Assembly (NCBI GenBank): GCA_035543455.1
Contig: DATKKE010000063.1
Coordinates: 1 to 54,164, forward strand
Source of the DNA: CAIKOD01 sp035543455
Lineage (GTDB): Archaea > Halobacteriota > Methanomicrobia > Methanomicrobiales > Methanospirillaceae
Direction of reading: 5' to 3'
Length of the DNA: 54,164 nucleotides
The first letter of the stretch is position 1, and each line of letters opens with the position of its first letter. Of this stretch, positions 9,481 through 17,303 are shown piece after piece. The translations under genes and the position numbers were made by a program. The notes under the pieces are model-generated. The model ran no database searches and had not been told where the DNA came from. It worked only from the letters and a program-made list of their open reading frames with translations.

Positions 9481-9786
9481 GAATAAAAACCCAACAAATA
9501 ATCCAAAAGACGCCGACCCCGAAGGAAGGGAAGCAGTTCATCATCCTGTCTCAGAAATCCTGAATTCTGCACGAAACCCGGTCAAAAGGACCCGGTCCTG
9601 ATGATCAGGTCACCGGGGGCACGCTGATGGATGATCGTAAATATGGTTTCCTGTCTCATGGATCCTGAATTTACATCCGCCTGAAAGAAGTATAACAGTG
9701 ATTTCTGCTTCTGAAATCCTGAGATTTAATCCGGTCACCGGTAAACAACCGAAAATGCTTTATTATTCGCGATCAGTGTACGATTA
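9481..9786. other. Gap between tldE and the BofA-like gene
   Basis: There is no gene here. Three similar short strings (CAGAAATCCTGAATT, ATGGATCCTGAATTT, TGAAATCCTGAGATT) recur over about 190 bases, and an imperfect dyad around GACCCGGTCCTGATGATCAGGTCACCGGG (about 9589-9617) could act at the RNA level as the end of the lonB-tldDE transcript. GCTTTATTATT about 25 bases before 9787 is a plausible TATA box for the next gene. Confidence 0.35.
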
Positions 9787-10056
9787 ATGGATTTTTCGGG
9801 CATTGGACTTCTTACTGTCGTGCTGGTTGTTGCGGTAATAGTCGGATTCTTCGTCATCAAAAATATTATCAAACTTGCAATCAACTCGGTACTGGGACTC
9901 CTCTTACTGTATTTTGTCAATTATTTCCACGTGATGACCTGGTTTGGTAAACCTGACATCCCGATAAATGTCGTATCATTCCTTATCTGCCTCTTTGGCG
10001 GGATACCTGCTGCTCTCCTGTTAATTCTCCTTGATATAATGGGAATTGCGATATAG
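9787..10056 (+). CDS. BofA-family small membrane protein
   Basis: An 89-residue protein made almost entirely of hydrophobic helices (about 6-25, 29-46, 60-87), with the pattern of the pro-sigmaK processing inhibitor BofA family: a central KLAINSVLGLLLLYFVN segment and a G/P-containing last helix. In Bacillus BofA inhibits a membrane metalloprotease. Archaea have neither sigmaK nor sporulation, so the role here must differ. Its position after lonB/tldDE makes regulation of a membrane protease an attractive but unproven idea. A TATA-like GCTTTATTATT upstream suggests a short or absent leader. Confidence 0.7.
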   Translation: MDFSGIGLLTVVLVVAVIVGFFVIKNIIKLAINSVLGLLLLYFVNYFHVMTWFGKPDIPINVVSFLICLFGGIPAALLLILLDIMGIAI

Positions 10057-10175
10057 GGGCAGAATTTATCAATCGCACACACTCGCCCGAGAGAGCCGGC
10101 ATGATCCGGATCGGTGCAGTTGGATCGGAAACGAACCGATATTCCTGGTTAAAGCTGCAACCGGAAAGAATAGGC

Positions 10176-10204
10176 ATTTATACTCCCGGAAAAATGGTAG
10201 ATCG
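10176..10204 (+). promoter_or_regulatory. Promoter of the 10205 leaderless unit
   Basis: TATA box ATTTATAC (10176-10183) is preceded by a purine-rich GGAAAGAA BRE-like stretch. The predicted transcription start, about 26 bases on, falls at the ATG at 10205, so the message would be leaderless. Confidence 0.5.
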
Positions 10205-10351
10205 ATGGTATATCTGCATAAAACAGGGGGACCCGGTACATGCGACCTATCCGCTGCCGGGAACACGAAACGACTATTGTTAAACGGATCGCGGCGGAAT
10301 ATTCCGGGATATTTTGAAGAGAACTGTGTCTCCTTCAGGGTAGCCGGATAA
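10205..10351 (+). CDS. Small protein of unknown function (48 aa)
   Basis: I do not recognise this 48-residue protein. It has two cysteines (C13, C41), a GGPGTCDLSAAGNTKRLLLNGS segment rich in small and basic residues, and no signal peptide or membrane helix. Three observations support translation: a TATA box at leaderless distance from the ATG, a stop codon that overlaps the start of the next gene (TAATG), and base composition like the neighbours. An overlapping frame at 10101-10283 is open but lacks this context. I infer it is cotranscribed and coupled with the 170-residue protein that follows. Confidence 0.5.
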   Translation: MVYLHKTGGPGTCDLSAAGNTKRLLLNGSRRNIPGYFEENCVSFRVAG

Positions 10352-10863
10352 TGCAGGACACGTATAGTCTCCCAAGGGATGGGGAATTTCTTCTTATCAA
10401 GGGCAAAAGCTCTTATATCCTCGTTGGTAAGGCAGGTTCCCCGTTTTCCGTATGTATTGAGACCCCTGACGGCGAAGTATGCCAGGGTTTATCGGAAGAT
10501 GATATTATTGCTGTTTCAGCCCCGGAAGGAGGCCCTGTCGAACCCGCGATAATGCTTCTCGAGCTTGTCAGGTTGTACAGGTGTCCTCTTATTGTCCTGC
10601 CGGGAGATCACCCGGGGTCAGGCCGCCTGCGGTATGTGGTATCTGCCGGAGAAGCCATCCGCATGAGTTGCGTTATCAGGCGTGGGACTCACCCCGAACA
10701 GGACGTTCTCTGTTCCGGTCGTGAATTTTCGGGGATGAGCATACATGCCACGGCAGGGGGAATAGAAATCCTGGGACCTTCCGGGGAATATTCGGTCTCC
10801 CGTATTTCCTATGAAATGTCTGTCCTTTATGAAGACTATAGGACCAGGAACCCGTGCCGATGA
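10351..10863 (+). CDS. Protein of unknown function (170 aa)
   Basis: A 170-residue soluble protein that I cannot place in a family. It looks like a beta-rich N-terminal half (EFLLIKGKSSYILVGKAGSPFSVCIETP), followed by a hydrophobic helix with LLELVRLYRCPLIVLPGDH (about 71-89) and four cysteines spread through the sequence (C31, C38, C79, C107, plus C117 and C169 near the end). There is no signal peptide or transmembrane segment. Its ATG overlaps the stop codon of the 48-residue gene (TAATG), so the two should be made together. It ends about 185 bases before the ATP synthase operon, which has its own promoter. Confidence 0.75.
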   Translation: MQDTYSLPRDGEFLLIKGKSSYILVGKAGSPFSVCIETPDGEVCQGLSEDDIIAVSAPEGGPVEPAIMLLELVRLYRCPLIVLPGDHPGSGRLRYVVSAGEAIRMSCVIRRGTHPEQDVLCSGREFSGMSIHATAGGIEILGPSGEYSVSRISYEMSVLYEDYRTRNPCR

Positions 10864-10977
10864 GTTTCCTTATTGGAAAGCGTAGCAGGGACGTGATGCT
10901 GCACGCTCATAGTACATGCCGGCGAACGAAAACACCGGAGTTCACGCTACAGGACAATTTTATCGCGTGCTTTTCCG

Positions 10978-11047
10978 GTGAAATAAATAACAACACATTT
11001 ATGAGTGTTTTTCATTAAATATTGTACTATCATGAGAGGAGGGTTGG
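10978..11047 (+). promoter_or_regulatory. Promoter and leader of the ATP synthase operon
   Basis: TATA box AAATAAATA (10981-10989) predicts transcription from about 11011-11015. A strong ribosome binding site GAGAGGAGGG (11034-11043) lies 4 bases before the atpH ATG. The strong translation signal suits a highly expressed operon. Confidence 0.6.
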
Positions 11048-11377
11048 ATGAAGACTGAGGTCTTAACGGACATTAAAAAAGCAGAAGAAGAGTATAAGGC
11101 CATGATACAGGGTGCAGAGGCGGAAAGAAGGAAAAGTATTGCCAATGCAGAACTTGAAGCGGATAACCTGGTTACCAGAGCAACCGCATCCGCGGAAGAG
11201 TACAGGAAGAAATGCCTGGCGGATGCCAGGACAAAAGCAGCAGAAAACCATACCCGGATTGTCACGGAGGGCGAGCATCGCGCAGCCTCGCTCAGGGAGC
11301 AGGGCTATAAAAACCTCGACCGGGCAGTAGGTCTGCTGGTGTCCCGGTTCAAGGAGCAGCTTCATGTTAAAGGCTAG
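11048..11377 (+). CDS. atpH: A-type ATP synthase subunit H
   Basis: A 109-residue, highly charged, almost continuous coiled coil (AEEEYKAMIQGAEAERRKSI and onward), the expected form of the archaeal peripheral-stalk subunit H, which pairs with subunit E to hold the A1 headpiece against the membrane part. It is the first gene of the operon, directly after the strong GAGGAGGG site. Its end overlaps atpI by 14 bases. Confidence 0.88.
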   Translation: MKTEVLTDIKKAEEEYKAMIQGAEAERRKSIANAELEADNLVTRATASAEEYRKKCLADARTKAAENHTRIVTEGEHRAASLREQGYKNLDRAVGLLVSRFKEQLHVKG

Positions 11378-13331
11378 GCAGATGAGCCGCCTGTTGATCG
11401 CGGCATCCAAAGACCGGATGGAGCCGATCATACAGGAGCTCTACCGCCATAACGTGTTTCATATCGAGGATTTTGTAGACCAGGCAAAGAAAGAGTACGA
11501 AGGATTCAGGATAGGGATGCCCCTTCCCGGTGCGGGTGAAATATCGACTGAACTTCTCACTATCAGGTCTCTCGAGGCCACATATCTGGTGAATCCGGAT
11601 AACGTGGAACCCGGGAACCTGAAGCGATCGTCGGATATCAGAGCTCTCATCGAGCGGGATCTCCCGATCATAGAAAAAGAAACAGACCAACTGACCGGGT
11701 TACGATCGCAGCTCGATACCGAGGAGAAGTACCTGGAACAGAAAATTACAGGTCTCGAGCCTTTTACGGGCATTCCTGTGCCCCTGGACCTCTTGAGAGG
11801 TTATTCGTCTCTTGCTGTTTTTACGGGATATGTTGCCCGGGACGTGGTCCCCGATATTCCGCACGAACGTTTTTATGTCCCTTCAAAGGAAGGGAATTTT
11901 TTGGTATTGATCGTCCCTGCCGGACACCGCCAGGCAGTCGAACGTTTGCTTTCCGATGCGATGTTCCAGCAGGTACCGGTCCCCGAAGAGAGCGGGCAGG
12001 CAGCAGCCTCAATTACCCTGTACAAGGAAAAAATTGTCGGGATCAAACGACAAATGCAGGATGTCGCGGCTAAAATCGGGGAGAACAGGAAGAAACATAC
12101 CGACTTCCTCGTGGCCTGCGATGAGCTCCTCACGTCGGACGTGCAGAAAGCGGAAGCCCCGTTAAGGTTTGCAACAACTGACCAGGCCTTTATTGCAGAG
12201 GGATGGGTCCCCGTGACTGAGGTCGCCGGACTTACGGAAGCGATTGACAAATTAACCGGTGGAAAAAGTTTTGTCACCGAACTGCCCTTCAATCCTGACC
12301 GCGATACGATCCCGGTCGAGTATGATAACCCGAAATTCGCAGATCCGACACAACTGATCATCGATATTTATGCGAGGCCAAAATACTGGGAAATTGACCC
12401 GACAGTCATCGTCGCATTTATTTTTCCCTTATTTTTTGGCCTGATCCTCGGGGATGTCGGGTATGGCCTGATGCTTCTTGGCGTCAGCCTGGTTCTCCGC
12501 CGGTACTTCAAGCGCGGGGACGGGGCTCAGCTCGTTAATATCCTGATGATTTTTGCAATTTCTTCAATTATTTTCGGAATACTGTATTCCGAGTTTCTCG
12601 GGTTTAAACTGCCCTGGGAACCGTTGATCTTCTCCCGTCATATGAATATAGGTGGGGAAGGCGGCGCAGGAGCGGCGATTCCTGAATTGCTCGTTACCTC
12701 CGTCTGGATTGGTGTTCTTTATATTACGCTTGGCCGGATTCTCGGCATCATTAACCATGCAAGACACGATCATGGTTCACATCGTGAAAAGGCAGTACTT
12801 GCGAACTTCGGGTGGATCCTCTTCATGTGGGGCATTCTCATCGCATTATGGGCATACTTCCCTATTCCCCTGATGATCAACCTGACTACGTTGTCTCCCG
12901 TGGTAGCGGGGTTGACACCCGGGGTAATTGCAGGCATACTCATGATCATTATCGGAGCGGTATTCATTGCGCGGGAAAATGCCCTTGACGTCTTCGAACT
13001 GCCAACAATTATCAGCCACACCCTGTCATTTACGCGTCTTGTGGCTGTGGGGCTTTCGTCGGTCGCAATCGCTATGGTGGTAAACTTTATATCCATAGGG
13101 ATGATTATCGCGCCTCAGTTACAGCATTTATCAGTCGTTGGAATAGTAATCATCTTCGTCGGTGTAATGGTCTTTATTGTGGGCCACATCGGGAACGCGG
13201 CACTGGGTCTGATCGGCGGGGCTCTTCAGTCACTCAGGTTGCAGTATGTTGAATTCTTCACCAAGTTCTACAAGGGTGGAGGCAAAAAATACAACCCATT
13301 TGGCATGAAAAAGAGATTTACGGAGGAATAA
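11364..13331 (+). CDS. atpI: A-type ATP synthase subunit I (a subunit)
   Basis: A 655-residue protein with a soluble N-terminal half (about 1-340) that contacts the peripheral stalks, and a membrane half with about seven to eight helices from KYWEIDPTVIVAFIFPLFFGLILGDVGYG onward. It provides the ion half-channels facing the c ring. The helix containing LSHTLSFTRLVAVGLSS carries the conserved arginine essential for ion translocation in this family. It overlaps atpH and is preceded by AAGGAG 8 bases before the ATG. Confidence 0.95.
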   Translation: MLKARQMSRLLIAASKDRMEPIIQELYRHNVFHIEDFVDQAKKEYEGFRIGMPLPGAGEISTELLTIRSLEATYLVNPDNVEPGNLKRSSDIRALIERDLPIIEKETDQLTGLRSQLDTEEKYLEQKITGLEPFTGIPVPLDLLRGYSSLAVFTGYVARDVVPDIPHERFYVPSKEGNFLVLIVPAGHRQAVERLLSDAMFQQVPVPEESGQAAASITLYKEKIVGIKRQMQDVAAKIGENRKKHTDFLVACDELLTSDVQKAEAPLRFATTDQAFIAEGWVPVTEVAGLTEAIDKLTGGKSFVTELPFNPDRDTIPVEYDNPKFADPTQLIIDIYARPKYWEIDPTVIVAFIFPLFFGLILGDVGYGLMLLGVSLVLRRYFKRGDGAQLVNILMIFAISSIIFGILYSEFLGFKLPWEPLIFSRHMNIGGEGGAGAAIPELLVTSVWIGVLYITLGRILGIINHARHDHGSHREKAVLANFGWILFMWGILIALWAYFPIPLMINLTTLSPVVAGLTPGVIAGILMIIIGAVFIARENALDVFELPTIISHTLSFTRLVAVGLSSVAIAMVVNFISIGMIIAPQLQHLSVVGIVIIFVGVMVFIVGHIGNAALGLIGGALQSLRLQYVEFFTKFYKGGGKKYNPFGMKKRFTEE

Positions 13332-13335
13332 AAAA

Positions 13336-13584
13336 ATGGTTGACGCAAACATGACACTCGAAATGGTACAGGCATCGCAGGCAGGACTCAAGGCAATCGG
13401 AGCCGGACTCGCAGTTGGTTTAGCCGGACTTGGAACGGGCGTCGCAGAAATGGCAATCGGTTCCGCAGCCGTTGGGGCCACAGCAGAAAATAAGGATATT
13501 TTCGGTCTTGCACTCCTGTTTACTGTTATTCCTGAAACGATTGTGATCTTTGGCCTTGTCGTTGCATTGCTGCTCTTATTCTAA
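13336..13584 (+). CDS. atpK: A-type ATP synthase subunit K (c-ring proteolipid)
   Basis: An 82-residue two-helix proteolipid. Helix 1 spans about 18-44 and helix 2 about 55-82, with the ion-binding carboxylate E67 in the PET motif. Helix 1 has E38 in GLGTGVAEM, at about the place where Na+-type rotors such as that of Ilyobacter have a glutamine, so the coupling ion cannot be read directly from this protein. It is a single hairpin, not a duplicated c subunit. GGAGG precedes the start (the end of atpI). Confidence 0.94.
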   Translation: MVDANMTLEMVQASQAGLKAIGAGLAVGLAGLGTGVAEMAIGSAAVGATAENKDIFGLALLFTVIPETIVIFGLVVALLLLF

Positions 13585-13597
13585 AGTGGGGCAGACT

Positions 13598-14176
13598 ATG
13601 GGACTGGAAGCAGTCGTCGGAGAAATAAGGGTAAAAGGGCAGAAAGAAGCTGAAAAAATCCGCGAGGAGACCCGTGGGCAGGTCAGGCAGATACTTGAGA
13701 CGAGCCAGGAAAAGGTAGAAAAAATCAAGACGGGAGTCGAAGAATCGATTGAAAAACAGGTTCGCCATCTCGAAAGCCAGGTACTTTCCGCAGCGAACCT
13801 CGTGGTGAAGAGAGAACGGCTTAATGCCCAGAAAGCGCTCCTCGATGACGTCTATGAGAAGACTCTGGAATCCTTAAAAGGACTACCTGACAGCTTCCAT
13901 CGCGAAGCGCTCAGATCGCTTCTTTTAAAAGCCAGACAGGAGATCCCCGAAGGGATCGTCCACTGCAATGCACGTGATATGCAGGCCCTGGAGGATATTA
14001 TCGCGAAAGAACAAGAACTCAGGGGATATACCGCAGGAGGCGTGAAAGATATCGAAGGAGGGGTTATCGTCGAAAGCAGGGATGGCACGCTCCAGATTGA
14101 TTTCAGTTATCGGACGTTCCTGAACCAGGTATGGGAAACAGGTCTCAAGGATGCGTCTGATATCCTGTTCGGTTAG
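13598..14176 (+). CDS. atpE: A-type ATP synthase subunit E
   Basis: 192 residues from ATG 13598; an in-frame ATG at 13550 lies inside atpK and is unlikely. The N-terminal half is a long charged coiled coil (about 1-90, IRVKGQKEAEKIREETRGQV), followed by the globular C-terminal head with GGVKDIEGGVIVESRDGT typical of V/A-type subunit E. It forms the peripheral stalk with subunit H. It begins 13 bases after atpK. Confidence 0.92.
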   Translation: MGLEAVVGEIRVKGQKEAEKIREETRGQVRQILETSQEKVEKIKTGVEESIEKQVRHLESQVLSAANLVVKRERLNAQKALLDDVYEKTLESLKGLPDSFHREALRSLLLKARQEIPEGIVHCNARDMQALEDIIAKEQELRGYTAGGVKDIEGGVIVESRDGTLQIDFSYRTFLNQVWETGLKDASDILFG

Positions 14177-14187
14177 GGAGGCATACG

Positions 14188-15240
14188 ATGGCTGAAATGA
14201 CGGCAGGGCCGGCCCCGTACATCTATGTCGGAACGCGGATGAGGGTGAGGAAGTCAAAACTCCTCCCAAGGGAGGAATACCTCCGGATGCTTAATATGAG
14301 CATTCCGGAAATTACCCGATCCATCGAAGAACTGGAGTACAAAAAGGAGATTGACGAGTTCAGCAGCATGTTTTCCGGAATTGACCTGCTGGAAATTTCA
14401 CTCTCCTGGAACCTCGCTAAAGAATTCCAGAAGGTACTCGACATTACTCCGGGGACTCTTAAGGAGTTCACGAAAGCCTACCTGAGGCGGTGGGACATCC
14501 AGAACATTCTGACAATCATCCGGGGTAAGACCCAGGGGATTAAGCCCGGAAAAATTAAAGAGATATTAATCCCGGCCGGAGAATTCGACACCGTGTTTCT
14601 TGACAGGCTCCTGGCCGAGGACTCACCCGAGCGCGTCGTCGAGGCTTTGAAAGCTACGAAACTCTATCCTGTGCTGGCTAGAGAATTCCCCCAGGCATTA
14701 CAGAGTAAATCGTTTTCCCGTCTTGAGAACGAGATGTACAAGCAGTACTATGCAAATCTGATCGATGCTGCCAGGGGAGTGAAGGGCGGCCATCTTTTCC
14801 TGAATTATATCAGTCTCGATATCGATGTCATCAATATCAGGAATCTATTCAGGCTCCGATCAGATGTCCACGAGGAAGATGTGCGGGAAATGATGATTAC
14901 CGGAGGGACGTTTTCGATAGAGGAACTCCAGAGGCTCAACGGAATCATAGACAGGAACGAGTTTATCGATGCATTGGTGGCAAAGATCAAGGTCAAACCT
15001 CTTCTGGCGGCACTTGAAGACCTCAGGGGTGAAAAACCAATCCGGGAAACAGAGACAGACCTTATCAAGGTCGAGCTCGTGCAGATGGAAAAAATGTCCA
15101 AACTGAACCCGTTTTCGATCCACCCGATACTGGTATACCTCGAAAAGAAGAAATACGAGGTTTTTAACCTGAGGGCGATAGCAAGAGGCAAGGAATCCCG
15201 CCTCTCTTCCGACCGTATCAAGGAGTACCTGGTGATGTAA
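14188..15240 (+). CDS. atpC: A-type ATP synthase subunit C
   Basis: A 350-residue mostly helical protein of the V/A-ATPase subunit C (V-type d) family, the socket that links the central stalk to the c ring. Family features include the near-N-terminal TRMRVRKSKLLPREEYLRML and the C-terminal NPFSIHPILVYLEKKKYEVFNLRAIARGK motif. GGGAGG lies about 7 bases before the ATG, and atpF starts on the base after the TAA. Confidence 0.94.
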   Translation: MAEMTAGPAPYIYVGTRMRVRKSKLLPREEYLRMLNMSIPEITRSIEELEYKKEIDEFSSMFSGIDLLEISLSWNLAKEFQKVLDITPGTLKEFTKAYLRRWDIQNILTIIRGKTQGIKPGKIKEILIPAGEFDTVFLDRLLAEDSPERVVEALKATKLYPVLAREFPQALQSKSFSRLENEMYKQYYANLIDAARGVKGGHLFLNYISLDIDVINIRNLFRLRSDVHEEDVREMMITGGTFSIEELQRLNGIIDRNEFIDALVAKIKVKPLLAALEDLRGEKPIRETETDLIKVELVQMEKMSKLNPFSIHPILVYLEKKKYEVFNLRAIARGKESRLSSDRIKEYLVM

Positions 15241-15546
15241 ATGGAAATTGCAGTTATTGGCAACGGTGAATTTATTCTGGGGTTCCGGCTGGCCGGCATC
15301 AGGAAGACATACGCAGCAGAAAGTGATGCAAAGCTCGTGGAATATATCAACCATGCAATGGCGGATACCGATGTCGGGATTCTCGTGCTGAACAGCAGCG
15401 ATATGAAACGGGTTCCCGGACGTCTCCGGACTACACTTGAAAATTCCGTAAAACCGACAATTATTGCGATCGGCGAGGAAGAAGAAGGGGGATTGTCCAT
15501 GCGAGAGAGAATCAAGAGATCAGTGGGTGTTGATCTGTGGAAGTGA
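15241..15546 (+). CDS. atpF: A-type ATP synthase subunit F
   Basis: A 101-residue Rossmann-like protein (MEIAVIGNGEFILGFRLAGI), the central-stalk subunit F that works with subunit D. Length and N-terminal motif fit the family. It abuts atpC directly and overlaps the atpA start by 10 bases. Confidence 0.93.
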   Translation: MEIAVIGNGEFILGFRLAGIRKTYAAESDAKLVEYINHAMADTDVGILVLNSSDMKRVPGRLRTTLENSVKPTIIAIGEEEEGGLSMRERIKRSVGVDLWK

Positions 15547-17303
15547 ATGAAAACAAGTCAAAAACCGACAAGAAGGGAGTACTTAAAAGGATTTCAGGGC
15601 CGGTCGTCACCGCGGTCGGCCTTGATGCCCATATGTATGATGTCGTGAAAGTGGGAAAAGAGGAGCTGATGGGGGAGGTCATCAAGATCCAGGGTAACGA
15701 TACCATCATCCAGGTCTATGAGGATACGTCCGGGATCAGACCGGGTGAACCTGTTTTCAATACAGGCCTCTCATTAGCCGTTGAACTCGGCCCCGGGCTC
15801 CTGACCAGTATTTACGATGGAATCCAGCGTCCTTTGAGCGTCCTGGTCGATAAAATGGGTGATTTCATCGAGAGAGGAGTCTCTGCACCGGGACTTTCCC
15901 ATGAAAAGAAATGGGAATTCAGGCCCCTCGTGAAAGAAGGTGACAATGTCACCCCTGGTGGAATCATCGGGGAAGTGCAGGAGACCAATATCGTCCACAA
16001 AGTAATGGTACCGCCGAATGTTAAGGGTGGGCACGTCAAAACCATAAAGTCCGGTTCCTTCACCGTAGAAGAAACCGTGTGCGTCCTTGACGATGGTACA
16101 ACGCTCACCATGATGCAGCGGTGGCCTGTCCGTGTACCGAGGCCCGTGAAAGAAAAACTGAACCCGGAAATACCCTTGATTACGGGACAGCGGATTCTTG
16201 ACGGATTATTTCCGATTGCAAAAGGAGGAACGGCTGCAATTCCCGGGCCTTTCGGCAGTGGAAAAACAGTGACCCAGCAGCAGCTGGCAAAGTGGAGCGA
16301 TGCGGAGATCGTGGTCTATATCGGATGCGGCGAACGGGGAAACGAGATGACAGAGGTCCTCACAGAGTTCCCCGAGCTTGAAGACCCGAAGACCGGAAAG
16401 CCCCTGATGGAGCGGACCGTCCTTATCGCCAACACCAGTAATATGCCTGTTGCCGCCAGGGAAGCATCGGTTTATACCGGTATCACCATCGCTGAATATT
16501 TCCGCGACATGGGATACGATGTGTCGCTGATGGCAGATTCCACATCGAGGTGGGCAGAGGCGATGAGGGAGATATCATCCCGTCTGGAAGAAATGCCCGG
16601 TGAGGAAGGTTATCCGGCATACCTTGCAGCCCGGTTGTCAGAATTCTATGAGCGGGCGGGACTTGTCAAGACCCTGGGAGGGGGAGACGGCTCGGTTTCC
16701 GTCATCGGGGCGGTGTCTCCACCCGGCGGTGACTTTTCAGAGCCGGTTACCCAGAACACCCTCCGTATCGTCAAAGTATTCTGGGCCCTGGACGCAAAAC
16801 TCTCCCAGCGCCGTCATTTCCCGGCGATCAACTGGTTAAACTCCTATTCCCTCTACCTCGACACCCTTCACGACTGGTACGACCGGGAAGTTTCACCCGA
16901 ATGGAACACGATCCGGTCGTGGGCCATGGAGGTCCTCCAGAAAGAAGCCGAACTCCAGGAGATCGTCCAGCTGGTCGGGTCGGACGCACTTCCCGAGGCG
17001 GAACAGATAACCATCGAGGTAGCCCGGATGATCCGCGAGATATTCCTCCAGCAGAATGCTTACGACCCGGTCGATACCTTCTGCGATATGAAGAAACAGT
17101 ACGATATGATGAAATCCATCAAGTTGTACTCGGATCTCGGCTACGCAGCCCAGGCTGCGGGGGTTACGCCGGCGCAGGTTATCGGTATCAAAGCGAAGAA
17201 CGACCTTCCGCAGATCAAGTTCATCAAGGACTATAAGCCCGAACTCGAAAAGATAGAGAAACAGATGGATGCGGAATTCAATGCATTGAGGGCGGCAGCA
17301 TGA
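15537..17303 (+). CDS. atpA: A-type ATP synthase catalytic subunit A
   Basis: The 588-residue catalytic subunit of the A1 head. It has the beta-barrel N domain, the family-specific non-homologous region (about 115-200), Walker A GPFGSGKT (237-244), the conserved GCGERGNEM with the catalytic glutamate, and SLMADSTSRWAEA. The start is GTG at 15537 inside atpF (10-base overlap); the next in-frame ATG is far inside the N domain. The end overlaps the atpB start by ATGA. Confidence 0.97.
   Translation: MEVNENKSKTDKKGVLKRISGPVVTAVGLDAHMYDVVKVGKEELMGEVIKIQGNDTIIQVYEDTSGIRPGEPVFNTGLSLAVELGPGLLTSIYDGIQRPLSVLVDKMGDFIERGVSAPGLSHEKKWEFRPLVKEGDNVTPGGIIGEVQETNIVHKVMVPPNVKGGHVKTIKSGSFTVEETVCVLDDGTTLTMMQRWPVRVPRPVKEKLNPEIPLITGQRILDGLFPIAKGGTAAIPGPFGSGKTVTQQQLAKWSDAEIVVYIGCGERGNEMTEVLTEFPELEDPKTGKPLMERTVLIANTSNMPVAAREASVYTGITIAEYFRDMGYDVSLMADSTSRWAEAMREISSRLEEMPGEEGYPAYLAARLSEFYERAGLVKTLGGGDGSVSVIGAVSPPGGDFSEPVTQNTLRIVKVFWALDAKLSQRRHFPAINWLNSYSLYLDTLHDWYDREVSPEWNTIRSWAMEVLQKEAELQEIVQLVGSDALPEAEQITIEVARMIREIFLQQNAYDPVDTFCDMKKQYDMMKSIKLYSDLGYAAQAAGVTPAQVIGIKAKNDLPQIKFIKDYKPELEKIEKQMDAEFNALRAAA

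Noticed and set aside
10860..11018. 52-codon ORF starting with ATGA overlap after the 170-residue gene
   Set aside because: It runs across the ATP synthase TATA box, and its sequence lacks any domain-like pattern; the overlap can be chance.
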